Source of the DNA: Mesostigma viride
Lineage: Eukaryota > Streptophyta > Mesostigmatophyceae > Mesostigmatales > Mesostigmataceae
DNA length: 57,379 nt
Reading direction: 5' to 3'
Assembly: GCA_009746045.1 (NCBI GenBank)
Contig: RPFO01000449.1
Span: forward strand, 22,501-79,879
In this document: positions 1 through 10,590 of the stretch, piece after piece
Position numbering within the stretch: position 1 is the first letter of the stretch
Layout of the letters: every line of letters begins with the position of its first letter
Position numbers and translations under genes: made by a program
Notes under the pieces: generated by a model
The model's database searches: none
The model's input: only the letters and a program-made list of their open reading frames with translations
What the model was told of the DNA's origin: nothing

Positions 1-1257
1 AGTAAGGCGAGGAAGGCAACGAAGGCAAGTGAGACAGGGCAGGGTGGTCAGGCGGGTCAGGCGGGTCAGGCGGGTCAGGCGGGTCAGGCGGGTCAGGCGG
101 GTCAGGCGGGTCAGGCGGGTCAGGCGGGTCAGTCAGGTCAGGCGGGTCAGGCGGGTCAGTCGGGTCAGTCGGGTCAGTCGGGTCAGTCGGGTCAGTCGGG
201 TCAGTCGGGTCAGTCGGGTCAGTCGGGTCAGTCGGGTCAGTCGGGTCAGTCGGGTCAGTCGGGTCAGTCGGGTCAGTCGGGTCAGTCGGGTCAGTTGGGT
301 CAGTCGGGTCAGTCGGGTCAGTCGGGTCAGTCCGGTCAGTCGGGCGGGGCGGGCGGAGCAGGGCGGGGCGGGCGGGGCAGGGCGGGGCGGGCGGGCGGGC
401 GGGGCAGGGCGGGCAGGGCGGGCAGGGCGGGCAGGGCGGGCAGGGCGGGCAGGGCGGGCAGGGCGGGCAGGGCGGGGAGGGCGGGCAGGGCGGGCAGGGC
501 GGGCAGGGCGGGCAGGGCGGGCAGGGCGGGCAGGGCAGGCAGGGCGGGCAGGGGGGCAGGGGGGCAGGCGGGGCAGGCGGGGCAGGCGGGGCAGGCGGGG
601 CAGGCGGGGCAGGCGGGGCAGGCGGGGCAGGCGGGGCAGGCGGGGCAGGCGGGGCAGGCGGGGCAGGCGGGGCAGGCGGGGCAGGCGGGCGGGTCAGTCG
701 GGTCAGTCGGGTCAGTCGGGTCAGTCGGGTCAGTCGGGTCAGTCGGGTCAGTCGGGCGGGGCGGGCGGGGCGGGCGGGGCGGGCGGGACAGGGCGGGGCG
801 GGCGGGCAGGGCGGGCAGGGCGGGGCGGGCGGGCAGGGCAGGGCGGGCGGGCAGGGCGGGCAGGGCGGGCAGGGCGGGCAGGGCGGGCAGGGCGGGCAGG
901 GCGGGCAGGGGGGCATGGGGGGCATGGGGGCATGGGGGGCAGGCGGGGCAGGCGTGGCAGGCGTGGCAGGCGGGGCAGGCGGGGCAGGCGGGGCAGGCGG
1001 GGCAGGCGGGGCAGGCGGGGCAGGCGGGGCAGGCGGGGCAGGCGGGGCAGGCGGGGCAGGCGGGGCAGGCGGGTCAGGCGGGTCAGGCGGGTCAGGCGGG
1101 CGGGGCGGGCGGGGCGGGCGGGGCGGGCGGGGCAGGGCGGGGCGGGGCGGGCGGGGCGGGCGGGCAGGGCGGGGCGGGCGGGCAGGGCAGGCAGGGCGGG
1201 CAGGGCGGGCAGGGCGGGCAGGGCGGGCAGGGCGGGCAGGGCAGGCAGGGCAGGCCA
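1..1257. repeat. 9-bp G-rich minisatellite array
   Basis: Almost the whole stretch is built from 9-bp units in successive blocks: GGCGGGTCA, TCGGGTCAG, GGCGGGCAG and GGGGCAGGC variants, with some blocks recurring (the TCGGGTCAG type returns at about 697-753). The period is a multiple of three, so all frames stay open and give artefactual Arg/Gly/Val, Ala/Gly and Pro/Leu ORFs on both strands. No gene is supported. The strand asymmetry (G on +) makes it a candidate for G-quadruplex formation. It begins at the window edge, so its full length is unknown. Confidence 0.95.
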
Positions 1258-1631
1258 CCTCGCACGCGCAGGCAGAGCCACAAGATGGAAACAACTGAAA
1301 TTATCAGCTCCTAGGGCAAAGGACTAAGCGTATCGTGGTACGGGATCGGGGGGGGGGGGGGGGGGGGGATGGAGGTGGTAGCCGGTAGGGAGCATCACAA
1401 GGAGGGGGTGAAAGAAGGATAAATCGGTTACAAGCAAGGGCACATCGACAGCGCATCACATTCATAGGACCAAGTAAATGTTGACACTACCAGTAATAGG
1501 GTCAAGTGAGAAATGACGTTGCTACCAGTAATTGCAGGCCTTGCGCAGGTCACCTACACTATCGCTCAAACAAGGTAAAGAAGCCCAACGAGGGAAGTAC
1601 TCAACAGTGGATGAGGTGGCAGCATGGCAAG
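1258..1631. other. Unique sequence with a poly-G run, no gene seen
   Basis: Unique sequence follows the minisatellite. It contains an uninterrupted G run of about 21 at 1348-1368. I see no convincing coding region, RNA gene or transposon end here. Confidence 0.6.
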
Positions 1632-2072
1632 TCAATCGAGCACATTGTGCGGATGGGATGACCTATCAGCATGCCCTCGCAATTGTGGCAGTTTCTTAGA
1701 GCTCACGCGCAGTTTATGTCCTATTATTATCATTATTTCATGCACAGGCTGCCAGCCTACCACCCACCAATGTGTGTACACCCAACCTTCAACACCCTTC
1801 ACAAGCAGGTCTTTATCATGTACGCATCCATTAAAACGATGCCAATTGCCAACCTGAAGCCGACACGGCCACTGGCATGCTCTGCAAGAGATATGTCTCA
1901 CCTGCTGGCTACGGCTGAAGCACAGAAGATACTGCCCATCGTTGGTGAACTTGCGGATAAAACAATCCGGGCATTTCACCGCGTACACGGTGTGGCTAGG
2001 CACGATGTTCTCATAAAGAAGTCGGCAGCGGTTTATCTGCATTGAAGCGCAAAAGCAGACGGCAGGAAGCAA
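1632..2072 (-). CDS. Possible small zinc-ribbon-like ORF, unrecognised
   Basis: A 146-codon ORF in sequence of near-neutral composition. It has a CPDC pair followed about 23 residues later by a CRAC pair, then further Cys and His residues (WHRFNGC), which could form a zinc ribbon. I do not recognise the protein. There is no visible splice context, and a 124-codon ORF overlaps on the other strand. It could be an exon of a gene, an old transposon relic, or chance. Confidence 0.2.
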   Translation of the reverse strand: MLPAVCFCASMQINRCRLLYENIVPSHTVYAVKCPDCFIRKFTNDGQYLLCFSRSQQVRHISCRACQWPCRLQVGNWHRFNGCVHDKDLLVKGVEGWVYTHWWVVGWQPVHEIMIIIGHKLRVSSKKLPQLRGHADRSSHPHNVLD

Positions 2073-3074
2073 GCGCTAGCAGCAGTCAGCCGCGGTTCGC
2101 ACTCCACACCTCATAGACAAAAACCGCGGCAAAATATACCGTGAAATTCTTTTTACAAATATTATTTTTAGAGGTGAAAGCAAAGAACGCCTCCATACCG
2201 AAGCCGAAGGAGGAGCGGCCGTGAATTCTCTTTCGTGTATGCGTTGAAAAAGGTTTTCGCTTCGCCATCTTCCCCGCCTCATCTGAGGCTACAAAATCGC
2301 TTGCAGGTCCCTTTTCTCCATAGCTAGCAAAAATTTCCTATCGCGTTAAATTATCCGGACTCGTAGCGACCGTTTCTCCTTTCAATCTGTGCGTTCCACT
2401 GGTGGCACCATTCGTCATCTTGTGAACATGCTCCTGGTACTATGCATTCGAATGTTATCTGAAGCATGTGCTTGCCATTTCCGTTGTCTTACCATTGGGA
2501 AAACCTAGGAATTTGGCATGCACCAGTTTGCGGACAATTGACGAAGACGTGGCGTTCTCTTTGGCGGGCAGACCGTGGCAGGCTGCCAAATGGACGCGAG
2601 AGAGATACTTAACAGTTGAACAGCAAGCGGGGCCGGAGCTGGAAGCACTGAATCATGACTAAATCCTCCTGACCTCTAACGCTGTACACGTCATTCCGAG
2701 TACGGTATCGCGGCTGCCAAGCTCCAGCACGTGGATACTGGGAAACCTGACATATATTCGAAGTCACCAATCATGGCGGAGCGAATTTGCCGCAGGTCGC
2801 CGCAACGAGTTCACGTTGGCAAAAAAATCTTCAAACGTTTGAAAACGTACTTTCCGGGTAAATGGGTATTTTTATTAACCAATAGGAATATCATTAGGTG
2901 AAGAGGTACCACGTATCGACCAGCTTGAAAACGTACTTTCACAAAAAATCTGCCAATACTGCTTGCTAGTGCCTGGCCAAATTTAGGACAGTTGTTGTTG
3001 TTGTTAACCAACAACTACTAATACTACTACTACTGGACCACGACTGGACAGATATCTTCACTTTGTTGGGAGAA
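2073..3074. other. Intergenic, no gene seen
   Basis: AT-richer unique sequence. The phrase GAAAACGTACTTTC occurs twice (about 2838 and 2927), suggesting a small local duplication. No convincing ORF, RNA or transposon terminus was found. Confidence 0.5.
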
Positions 3075-3329
3075 TCAAGTAACGTGCGTGTTTGCAACGT
3101 GCCCGTTGAAACTCTACGGCGGAGCCAATTTTCGGAAGAACCTCACCCTTATGGTTGCATATTAGGGACAAATTCGGTGAATGGATTGCCGATTGACGGA
3201 TTTTCATCCCCTTTTCCAGGCCTACTCCGGGCCTATTCCTATGTTTTGAGTTGTTTTCTCACGTGTACGGCCTTATAAGCTTCGCCAATTCTGGCGAACC
3301 TAACGGTTCTTCCGAAAATTGGCTCCGCG
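3075..3329. mobile_element. Foldback-family element, single copy
   Basis: This segment starts with TCAAGTAACGTGCGTG and ends with GAAAATTGGCTCCGC. It recurs as a pair of inverted copies at about 33379-33873. Shared internal landmarks are the repeated AATTTTCGGAAGAACC block and a short palindrome TTCGCCA-GAAT-TGGCGAA. It encodes nothing recognisable. Dispersion plus internal inverted repeats suggests a non-autonomous foldback or MITE-type DNA element; I could not assign a superfamily. Confidence 0.6.
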
Positions 3330-3547
3330 GCCTCCGCCAGACCTGCCGCCAGATAACAAAAACTGTTTGTCCAAGGTTTGTCGACCTAAGTCCAAAAGAT
3401 CAAACCGCTTGAAACGTGAAAGATCGAGGTTTATATTTTTGTAAACTGGTACAAGACTGGTAGTTCATGATTTGTTCGTGTCCGCGCAATCTTCCAGCGC
3501 CGGAATTTTTCTGGCGACTATCACATCACACATCCCGCACCGATTCG

Positions 3548-4204
3548 TAGGGTTGTACCGAATAGCGTTTTGGCTTGCCGAATCGGATACTCGGACCAGG
3601 GGGGTGCCCCGAACCCGATGCCGAATATATTTGGAGCCTCCCGATACCGATACCGAATATGTTCGGAGCTGAAGGGCCCTTCCCGAATCGAACACCGAAT
3701 AGTTCTCCGAACTATTCGGACGCCGCTCGAATAATGACGACAGTAGCTACTAATTTCACTACAACGTATTCTAGGTAGACAACTTGTATCAATTATATTA
3801 ATGAGACTTATTCAAATTAAATTAAATTAAAATTTTAATTTAATTTTTGTATCACACACACACACAGTTGCCTTCCCGGCATAGTGCATTCAGCTTTTGG
3901 GCGTTGGCCTAACTCTGAGTCGGCGGAGGCATGACCGCGCCAGCTGGTGAGTGGAGGCTGGAGGCTGCGCCGCCCGCTAGTAGGGGTACTACTATTCGAT
4001 ATTCGGAACTACGAATATATTCGTCGAATAGTAGGGTGTCCCGATTTCGATACCGAACATATTCGTAAGTAGAGCTTGCCTCCCGATACCGATACCGAAT
4101 ATGTTCAGACGGACAGACCGTTCGCCGTATACTGAACATATTCGGTGTTCGGTTCGGTATTCGGGGGATATTCGGTATTCGGAACACTATTCGGTACAAC
4201 CCTA
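3548..4204. mobile_element. hAT-like MITE with 8-bp TSD
   Basis: The ends are perfect terminal inverted repeats of at least 18 bp, TAGGGTTGTACCGAATAG at 3548 and its reverse complement ending at 4204. The flanks are identical 8-bp copies of CCGATTCG (3540-3547 and 4205-4212). An 8-bp duplication with a TAGGG-type terminus is the pattern of the hAT superfamily. The 657-bp interior has no transposase. It is made of many degenerate CCGAATA / TATTCGG palindromic modules plus a short AT-rich stretch near 3800-3850, so the strand could fold extensively. Confidence 0.85.
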
Positions 4205-4769
4205 CCGATTCGGCGACCGCGTGTCGGGGCGCCGCGCTGTAAGCACGCTAGATTTAGAAGGCCATTTCAGTTTTTTAGGACGTAATTTAGGAATACTGCC
4301 TTCACCGTAATGTCTGCCGGGCCAATTTTGTTTGGAGTGACGGGTTCGGTATTGTTGTCGCCTTGTCGGTAATTGTGCGACTTCCGTCCTCATCAATATC
4401 TGTGGCGGTCTGGCGGGAGGTTCTCTATGGCGTTTGACCAAGAATCCTTGACCTTGTGTCGCAATCATAGGCTGAGTGCCGAGAACTAAGTAATTTGTTT
4501 TGCCCCCCTGAGAACAACAATACCGAAAAATGATAATTTTGTTCATGGGTCACACTCGAATTCGCGGGTGGATGGTTCCAACTGATCGATGTTATTTCGT
4601 ACTTGTGAAAGGGCATTGATTACGAAGAAGCGCCGCTTTTTGCAGCGGGGCGCTGGGCAATACAGATGGCGCGAGCCCGGGATAATGATTGCGCAGCTAT
4701 ACTTTCCATTCACATCTGTAGGTAACTTCGTATATATAGCAACGTGTAGCTGGCAGAGACAATACGAGA

Positions 4770-6633
4770 ATGTTTGGCCTAATGAAAAATCTATACCACT
4801 ACCTGAAGGAAGTACGGGAGCGAAAAGTGACATTGGTGCTGATTGGCCTTGATAATGCTGGGAAAACGACGACACTTGGCAATATCAGGTGAAGAACTAC
4901 GATGTTGGCAGTACTTTTTTGATCGCGCTCATCTTGAAGTGTTGACGACTGCTTGGCCGAAATGTGGCGCCAGGAGACCTTGAGCATCCATGCATACCCA
5001 ATTCATTTCTTGGAAGTATGAGGAGACGGCCAACTGCCTGCTTCTGTGCTAACAAGGATATTTGCGAATGGTTGTTGTCATTTCCCACCACCTCCAGTGT
5101 TGTCAACATCGTCCTTTCTAGGCCTCGCGAGGGCTACCCATTCGATTTACTGGTCATAGATCTTCCCCTTACGACCTTCTCGTGATGCCTATTATCCTCT
5201 TGAATCGGTTGTGAAAGCAGGGGCCAAATCCCTGCCATCATCACCCCAACATTCGGGTTCAATACCGGCAGTGCGGTGCAGGGGCGCTACTTTATCGACC
5301 TGTTTGACCTGGGAGGGGGCAAGAACGTACGCAGCATGTGGGACAAATACTACGCCGAGGTGAGCGCTCGTCAGTCGTCACCCTGCCAGGTGCAGTAAGG
5401 GGTCGCTTTGCCCAGTTCCGTGTCCCAGGGTCCTTGGGGTGAGCTGCATGGCCACCGTTCGGCCATGGCTTTGCAAGGCACCCGGAGCTTGGTAGCTCGG
5501 CTGCGCAAAACAACCCCCAGGAATCCGCGTACGAGACCCTTTCTTGCGCCTTTTTCCTTGCAAGCCCCCCCTCGCCCTGCACCCCATGTAAACCCCATAA
5601 ACAATTAACCATAAACCACAAACCCTAACCCATAAATAGGTCGCGATAAAGCCTGTCAACTTTGCCACTGCTCATTCTTGTTTACGCCACCTGTCGCATC
5701 CCCCCTTGTGCGCAACCCAGGCAAAATTACTGCCCACTCCCCACCAACCGGCATGACCACTATCCACCATGCCACGACTCCCGCACATGCACACCACCTG
5801 TTGCAACCTACCGCTGACTATTCATCCATCCATCCCACTTCCCCCCTCCCCCCACCCCCTCCCCCCCCCGCCCAGGTCCACGGCGCCATCTTTGTGGTGG
5901 ACGCGGCGGACCACGCGCGCTTTGGTGAGGCCAAAGCAGTGCTTGCCGACGCGCTCAAGGACCCGATGCTGTCCAACAAGCCCATCCTCATATTTGCCAA
6001 CAAGCAGGACCTGCCCGCCGCCAAGTCGGCACCGGAGGTGGCGCTGGAGCTCGGCCTGGCCACGCTGCGCAACGATCGCTACCAGATCATGGCCTGCACT
6101 GCGCTGGCTCGGGTGAGGGGGATGGCTATGGGGGGGAGGGGGGGGGGGGGGGGGAGGGGGGGGGGGGGGGGAGGGGGGGGGGGGGAGGGGGGGGAGGGGG
6201 AGGGGGGGGAGGGGGGGAGGGGGGGAGGGGAGGGGGGGGGAGGGGGGGGAGGGGGGGGGGGGAGGGGGGAGGGGGGAGGGGGGAGGGGGGAGGGGGGGGG
6301 GAGGGGGGAGGGGGGGGGGGGGGAGGGGGGGGAGGGGGGGGAGGGGGGGGGGAGGGGGGGGGGGGGGGGGGGGGGAGGGGGGGGGGGGGGGGGGGGGGGG
6401 AGGGGAGGGGGGAGGGGGGGAGGGGGGGGGGGGGGGATTGGGGAGGGAAAGGGGGAATGATGCTGGTTAAAGACTAAGGAAAGGTACAACAAGATGGGGG
6501 GTGGCAGGGGCAGCCATCATGTGGCGCCGGAGGGGTGAGATTCGAATCAGACCTAAAATATTGAAGTCTAACACGATGTTTGAACCCCAAAGCTAGAACA
6601 AGTGGTCGCACTCTGAAGTTATTCCCCCCCCTC

Positions 6634-6673
<40 letters not shown>

Positions 6674-8083
6674 TATTCCGCATCTTGCCCCCTCCCCTTT
6701 CCCTCTTTCCCTCCCCCCACCCCCTTCACCCCCCTTCCACCCACCCAGCCGGGCGAGGAGTATGACATCAACATCCGTCATGGCGTCAAGTGGGTGCTGG
6801 ACACGATCGAAAGCGAGTACAAGACGCTCACCCACCGCGTCAAGCTGGAAGGGGAGGCCGCTAAGGAGGAGGCGGCACGCAAGGCTGCGGAGAGGAAGGC
6901 ACGCGTCGACAAGATGCGGGTATGGGCGCTAGCATGTTTGGGGCAAGATGCGGGTGGGTGTGCGTGCATGTTGGGGGCAAGATGCGGGTAGGGGCGCTAA
7001 GTTGTTTGGTACAATTTGAGAGTAGGGGCGCTAGGTTGTTGGTATTGGGGTACAAGATGCGGTTAGGCGCGCATGGTGGGTGCACGATGCGGGTAGAGTT
7101 GATATGGGGTAGCACGTGATAATAAAGTAAGGGTGGGTAGCAGTGCGAGGGGGTGGGGGACGAGATGCAGGCTCTGGCAGTAAGCGGAGGCGGTTTGCCC
7201 AACTCTTATGCCATAGCGGAACTGCCAACGCCATGCCATGAGCTGCACATGGCAGGGGAGAGGAGAGGAGAGGATGTTTCCGTGTCGTTGTCTGTTGGTT
7301 CTTGTGATGGTCAAGCCTTTTCCCCCTGACCCTGATGATGCAGATTTGCATCACTATGTTTCAGGGCGTCACGATTCAACACACCAGCCTCTCCAGACCT
7401 GGTGTCCCTTGCTTCTGCCTGTCTGTGTTTATAGCCAAGTAAGTATGCAGGCGGCTGGCCAATGCCAGTACCACGAGAGCCTCCTGTCTGTCGCTGGCTC
7501 CACCACTCAAGACCTTCTGCCGGTCATGTTCCGCCCACCACCACCATCACCGCCTCCCCCAACTCCCCCCCCCCACACACACACACTCGCCCCATCATGC
7601 TGAGTTATGGCGCGGAGTTATTGCGTTTGCACCATGCTGCCACCACCGCCCCATCCGCAGGCGGAGCGCAAGCGCGAGGAGAAGGAGGCACAGGCCAAGA
7701 AAGAGGCCGACGAGCAGCGGCACCTGCTGGCCAAGCAAGGGGCCGGCGGGACACCCCTTGTGTCCTCCTCCCCCGGTGGCCCCAACAACGACCCCGACGA
7801 GCTGTCCACGCCGGTCATCTCCAAGTCCCTGCATGGTGCCGGCACCACAGGGTCCCACGGCAAGCCGCCACTCAACCTAGAGGTGATCACGCCCAACTCG
7901 TCCGACCACACGGGGCCCAGCGCGCTGGACCCGATGACCGGCATGGGCCCACCCGTGGGCTCCCCCAACGTAGGCCGTGTGGACAACCACATGGTCGCGG
8001 GCATGCCGGGCCGCATCTCCGACTCACCCAAGCCGGTAACCGTTATGCACTCAGCGGGGCTGGAGATGACGCAGAAGGTGTGA
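4770..8083 (+). CDS. ARL13: ARL13-like ciliary small GTPase (five exons)
   Basis: Exons 4770-4888, 5221-5359, 5876-6112, 6749-6919 and 7661-8083 join in frame to a 362-residue protein; every intron is GT..AG. Residues 26-33 are the P-loop GLDNAGKT, the switch I Thr lies in TPTFGF (about 50), and 69-73 read DLGGG, the ARL13-type variant of DxxGQ that lacks the catalytic Gln. NKQD is at 128-131 and CTALA at about 160-164. A Glu/Lys/Arg coiled coil follows (about 185-240), then a Ser/Pro/Gly-rich tail, as in the family. ARL13 proteins act on the ciliary membrane, as exchange factors for ARL3 in well-studied cases. The usual N-terminal palmitoylated Cys pair and a Gly2 are both absent. The 3' end is uncertain: AAG|GTGTGAG at 8078 could be another donor instead of the stop. 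Confidence 0.9.
6130..6438 (+). repeat. Polypurine G/A tract inside ARL13 intron 3
   Basis: About 310 bases of almost pure G with single A interruptions, immediately downstream of the exon 3 donor on the sense strand of the ARL13-like gene. It yields spurious poly-Gly and poly-Pro ORFs. It may form triplex or G-quadruplex structures in the nascent transcript. Confidence 0.95.
6635..6673 (+). repeat. Poly-C run near the 3' end of ARL13 intron 3
   Basis: A nearly uninterrupted C run lies about 75 bp before the exon 4 acceptor, complementary in character to the G-rich tract 200 bp upstream in the same intron. The two could pair in the pre-mRNA. Confidence 0.9.
6910..7095 (+). repeat. Reiterated 5' splice-site repeats in ARL13 intron 4
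   Basis: The exon 4 end and donor, CAAGATGCGG|GTA, are echoed downstream in the intron at about 6944, 6978, 7053 and 7083, each time as CAAGATGCGG or a one-base variant followed by GT or TT. Intervening sequence (GGGGCGCTA..GTTGTTTGG) is also shared, so this is a degenerate tandem repeat of roughly 35-75 bp that starts within the exon. The model uses the first donor because it joins in phase to exon 5. Confidence 0.8.
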
Positions 8084-9064
8084 GTGTGTGTGTGCATGTG
8101 TGTGAGAGGTAAACGTGTGAGGCACTCATTGTAAGTGGGCACGCGTGTTTTGAGCAAAGGTGTGAGGCGAAGGGAGTCAAAAGAGGCAAGTCTATGTGGC
8201 CAGTCTGTGAGGCAAAATGTGTGAGGCACTTGAAGCGAAGAAGTGCGCGAGCAGAGGAGGCTACAGAGGCAGGGGCCACCCTCGCCAAGCATTGGGCCAG
8301 CGGGCATGGCTGCTGCGAGGGGCAAGCGTATGCCCGTGATGTAACGCACGTTCCCGTTGGGGAGCATGTATCCTCGGGGCAGCTAGGTAGACCCGTGTGG
8401 AGCGTGTCATGCGCGTGATGAGCGAGGCCTGAAAGCTTTGCTGGAGGGTCAAAGGGGGAGGCGTGAGGGGATGGTCGCCGTGCAGACCTTCACATATATG
8501 CCTTCAAGGGCCCAGTGTGTGCCCATCATAAGCAAGGTGCCTGTGCTGACCAGGGTGGCCGGCTCGTGATGCATGGCGTGGGAATGCCTGATGGGGGCAT
8601 GCTCTGGGCAAAGGGGAAGGGTGCAGTGTGCCATCCCTCTTGGCCGGCCCAGCTTCAATGGACCGGACATGAGCGTGTGCCACGAAGAGTGGTCATTTTG
8701 GTGGGGCAGGAGAGAGAGAGCGCTGCTGCAGGCAGCTTGCTGCGCAACAGGCTGAAGGAATCTTAGGCAGACAACAGAGCTGGCCCCAGCCCCGTGTTCT
8801 ATGCTGTCTTTCATATGCTGGCTTAATGCACCGACACTAGTAATCGGTGCAAAGCTAGGATTGGTTACTGCTGCGTGTAAAGTGAAAATGTTTTTCATTT
8901 GTTTTTCGGAGGCAAGCTGCACGGGTGGCGTGGACCAGAAAAACTCGCGTGTGGAGTTTACATATTATGCCATGTATATGGACTGTAGAACTAAGCCAAA
9001 CTTTTACAAATCTGTGGGCCCGGGCCCGTTCTAGCTATCTATCTGAATGTAATTAAGTGAGACA
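8084..9064 (+). other. Downstream region of ARL13-like gene
   Basis: No second gene is evident. A TGTAA pentamer, the usual green-algal polyadenylation signal, occurs at 8876-8880 and could end the ARL13 transcript. If exon 5 is in fact spliced at 8078, a terminal exon would lie here, but I could not identify one with confidence. Confidence 0.35.
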
Positions 9065-9222
9065 ATTAATTAGCTAACTAATTAATTAATTAGGAACATA
9101 ACTCCGTTGGGAGTATATGTAGCACTTAGCCCTTGAGAAGGGGCATATGGCCTATAATAGTGTAATACATTCTAAGCTACTTCCTGCAAGGGTGGGAATG
9201 CAAACGACACTTGCTCTAATTT
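9065..9222 (-). mobile_element. LINE 3' end fragment, family B
   Basis: Read on the minus strand this is a 5'-truncated retroelement 3' UTR. It starts near the CCCTTGCAGGAAGTAGCTTA block, runs through a hairpin (ACTCC-CAAC-GGAGT, 9101-9114) and ends in a TTAA-type tail at about 9065-9092. The same sequence forms the 3' UTR of the ORF1 element at 38193-39949. Confidence 0.8.
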
Positions 9223-9280
9223 TCCCCAGCTAACTAATGTAATTATATATAGTGAGTAATGTAATTATGTATTCATTAAA

Positions 9281-9664
9281 AAAAAATTAAATTATAACAT
9301 GCCTCCGTTGGGAGATCATGTAGCACATATTCCATGATGGATGGGTGGAGTGGAAGGAGCCGCGTAATCGAACTAACCTGACTCTAAGCTAGTCTAGAAA
9401 ATCCTAACTACACTACTCATCAAAACGCCTCCTCCTTTTGGGGGGAGGTGGCTTGCCCACAGGGGCTGGCGTGTGAGCCTTGACAATCTTCTGCCAGGCC
9501 TTGTCCTGCATGGCAGTCCAAAGAAGGGAGAGAGAGTGGATGCGGTGTTCAAACTGGGCTGGGACCACTAGGTCGTCCAGCAACATCTGGGTGTAGTTCA
9601 TGGCATGTTTCCCTATACCACGAGATATGATGATGGCATGATCCCACCACGAGCCACGAGCCAC
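9281..9664 (-). pseudogene. 5'-truncated APE-type LINE, ORF2 C-terminus (family C)
   Basis: An 83-codon remnant ends in GKPPPPKRRRRFDE, the same C-terminus as the ORF2 copies at 42547-43444 and 44141-48073. It includes the QMLLDDLVVPAQFEHRIHSL segment. It is followed by the family 3' UTR hairpin (CTCC-CAAC-GGAG, 9303-9314) and an AT tail (about 9281-9295). It is truncated on the 5' side at about 9664, as expected from incomplete reverse transcription, and is non-functional. Confidence 0.85.
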
Positions 9665-9670
9665 GACTCA

Positions 9671-10590
9671 GGTAGCCATGGCTGACGGCGGAGCTCATAA
9701 CTTTCACGTTTGAGCACCGAATTTAGCCGTGAATATCACTATCGCTTCGTCTTTCTAAGACGCACATGCTGATATAATTTTCCGAATCTAAAACGCAATA
9801 TATGACGAGCAAACTCGTGAGCGCTCCTTGACGCAACGCAATTTAGCGGATGCGCTCGGCCATGAAAATGCGGCAGCTCAGGCTGCAGCTTCGCCCTCAG
9901 ATCCGGCAGGCAGCGGTGACACTAGTCGAGCACTGGTGGTCGCCCCGAACCCTTCCGGGCTCACTGCATCGCCCTCGGCATCGCCTGACCCTAAACGCAC
10001 CCCGGGTGCGCGGCGCTCAGCCGACAAAACAGGACCTGGTCTTCACGCCCCTCGGAACCGCGCTTTTGGCCCCAACCTTTCCAGGTCGATGATCACGACT
10101 GGACCAACATGTCTCCGGCCGATGCTATGCACTGCATCTTCTACGGGGACTACGCCTCGCTTTACGACCTGTGCCTCCATCTCCACGACACCAATCGCCT
10201 CCTCTGCACCGACAGGCGCCGCTGGCACAACATCGGCATGCTGTTCGGGTGCCGCCGCCCCCAACTCCAGCATACCATCCTCAACTCCCTTCTCCAGCGC
10301 TCTGATGGCGAGATCTGGGCTCTACCCATCTCCGCCCCCACCCTTCGTTCCATCCTTACGGACGTCTTTCAGCAGCACGTGACCCCCCTCGCCGCCGATA
10401 TGTGGCAGCAATGGGGGGCACGCTGGCTGCTGAGCTCCCTCACATTTCCACCACCGCCACCTCCACCTCCACCCTCCTCGCCTCCACCTCCACTGCCATT
10501 TCCGCCTCCGGCACTGCCGACATCAAGGCCCACCAGCTTCTCGACCTCGACCAGCGCCTCCAAGCCACCGCCGGCCACCGCAAAATCAGC
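9671..10590 (+). pseudogene. ORF1-only LINE copy, decayed
   Basis: The conserved 5' UTR of the ORF1 family starts at about 9671 (GGTAGCCATGGCTGACGGCG). A frame-broken ORF1 begins near 9804 (MTSK region) with the GDTSRALVVAP block. The middle helical region (YGDYASLYDLCLHLHDTNRL, about 10140-10200) and the AQHVTPLAADM-type segment are recognisable in other frames. It is interrupted at about 10590 by an inverted fragment of a different LINE. ORF1 proteins are RNA-binding chaperones of L1-type retrotransposition. Confidence 0.75.

Noticed and set aside
29-1327. Long ORFs on both strands of the first 1.3 kb (Arg/Val, Gly/Ala, Pro/Leu repeats)
   Set aside because: They are by-products of a 9-bp minisatellite; all frames are open and there is no independent coding signal.
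4202-4546. 114-codon minus-strand ORF between the MITE and ARL13
   Set aside because: It overlaps the MITE terminus and TSD, shows no motif and no splice context.
5678-6492. Poly-Gly and poly-Pro ORFs across the G-run
   Set aside because: The real coding part (5876-6112) is an ARL13 exon; the rest is a G-rich intron tract.
6530-6600. tRNA-like phrase GAGATTCGAATCAGACC
   Set aside because: No acceptor stem or D and anticodon arms can be folded around it.
8078-8418. An extra ARL13 exon after a GTGTGAG donor
   Set aside because: No downstream acceptor gives a segment with recognisable similarity; kept only as an alternative in the gene entry.
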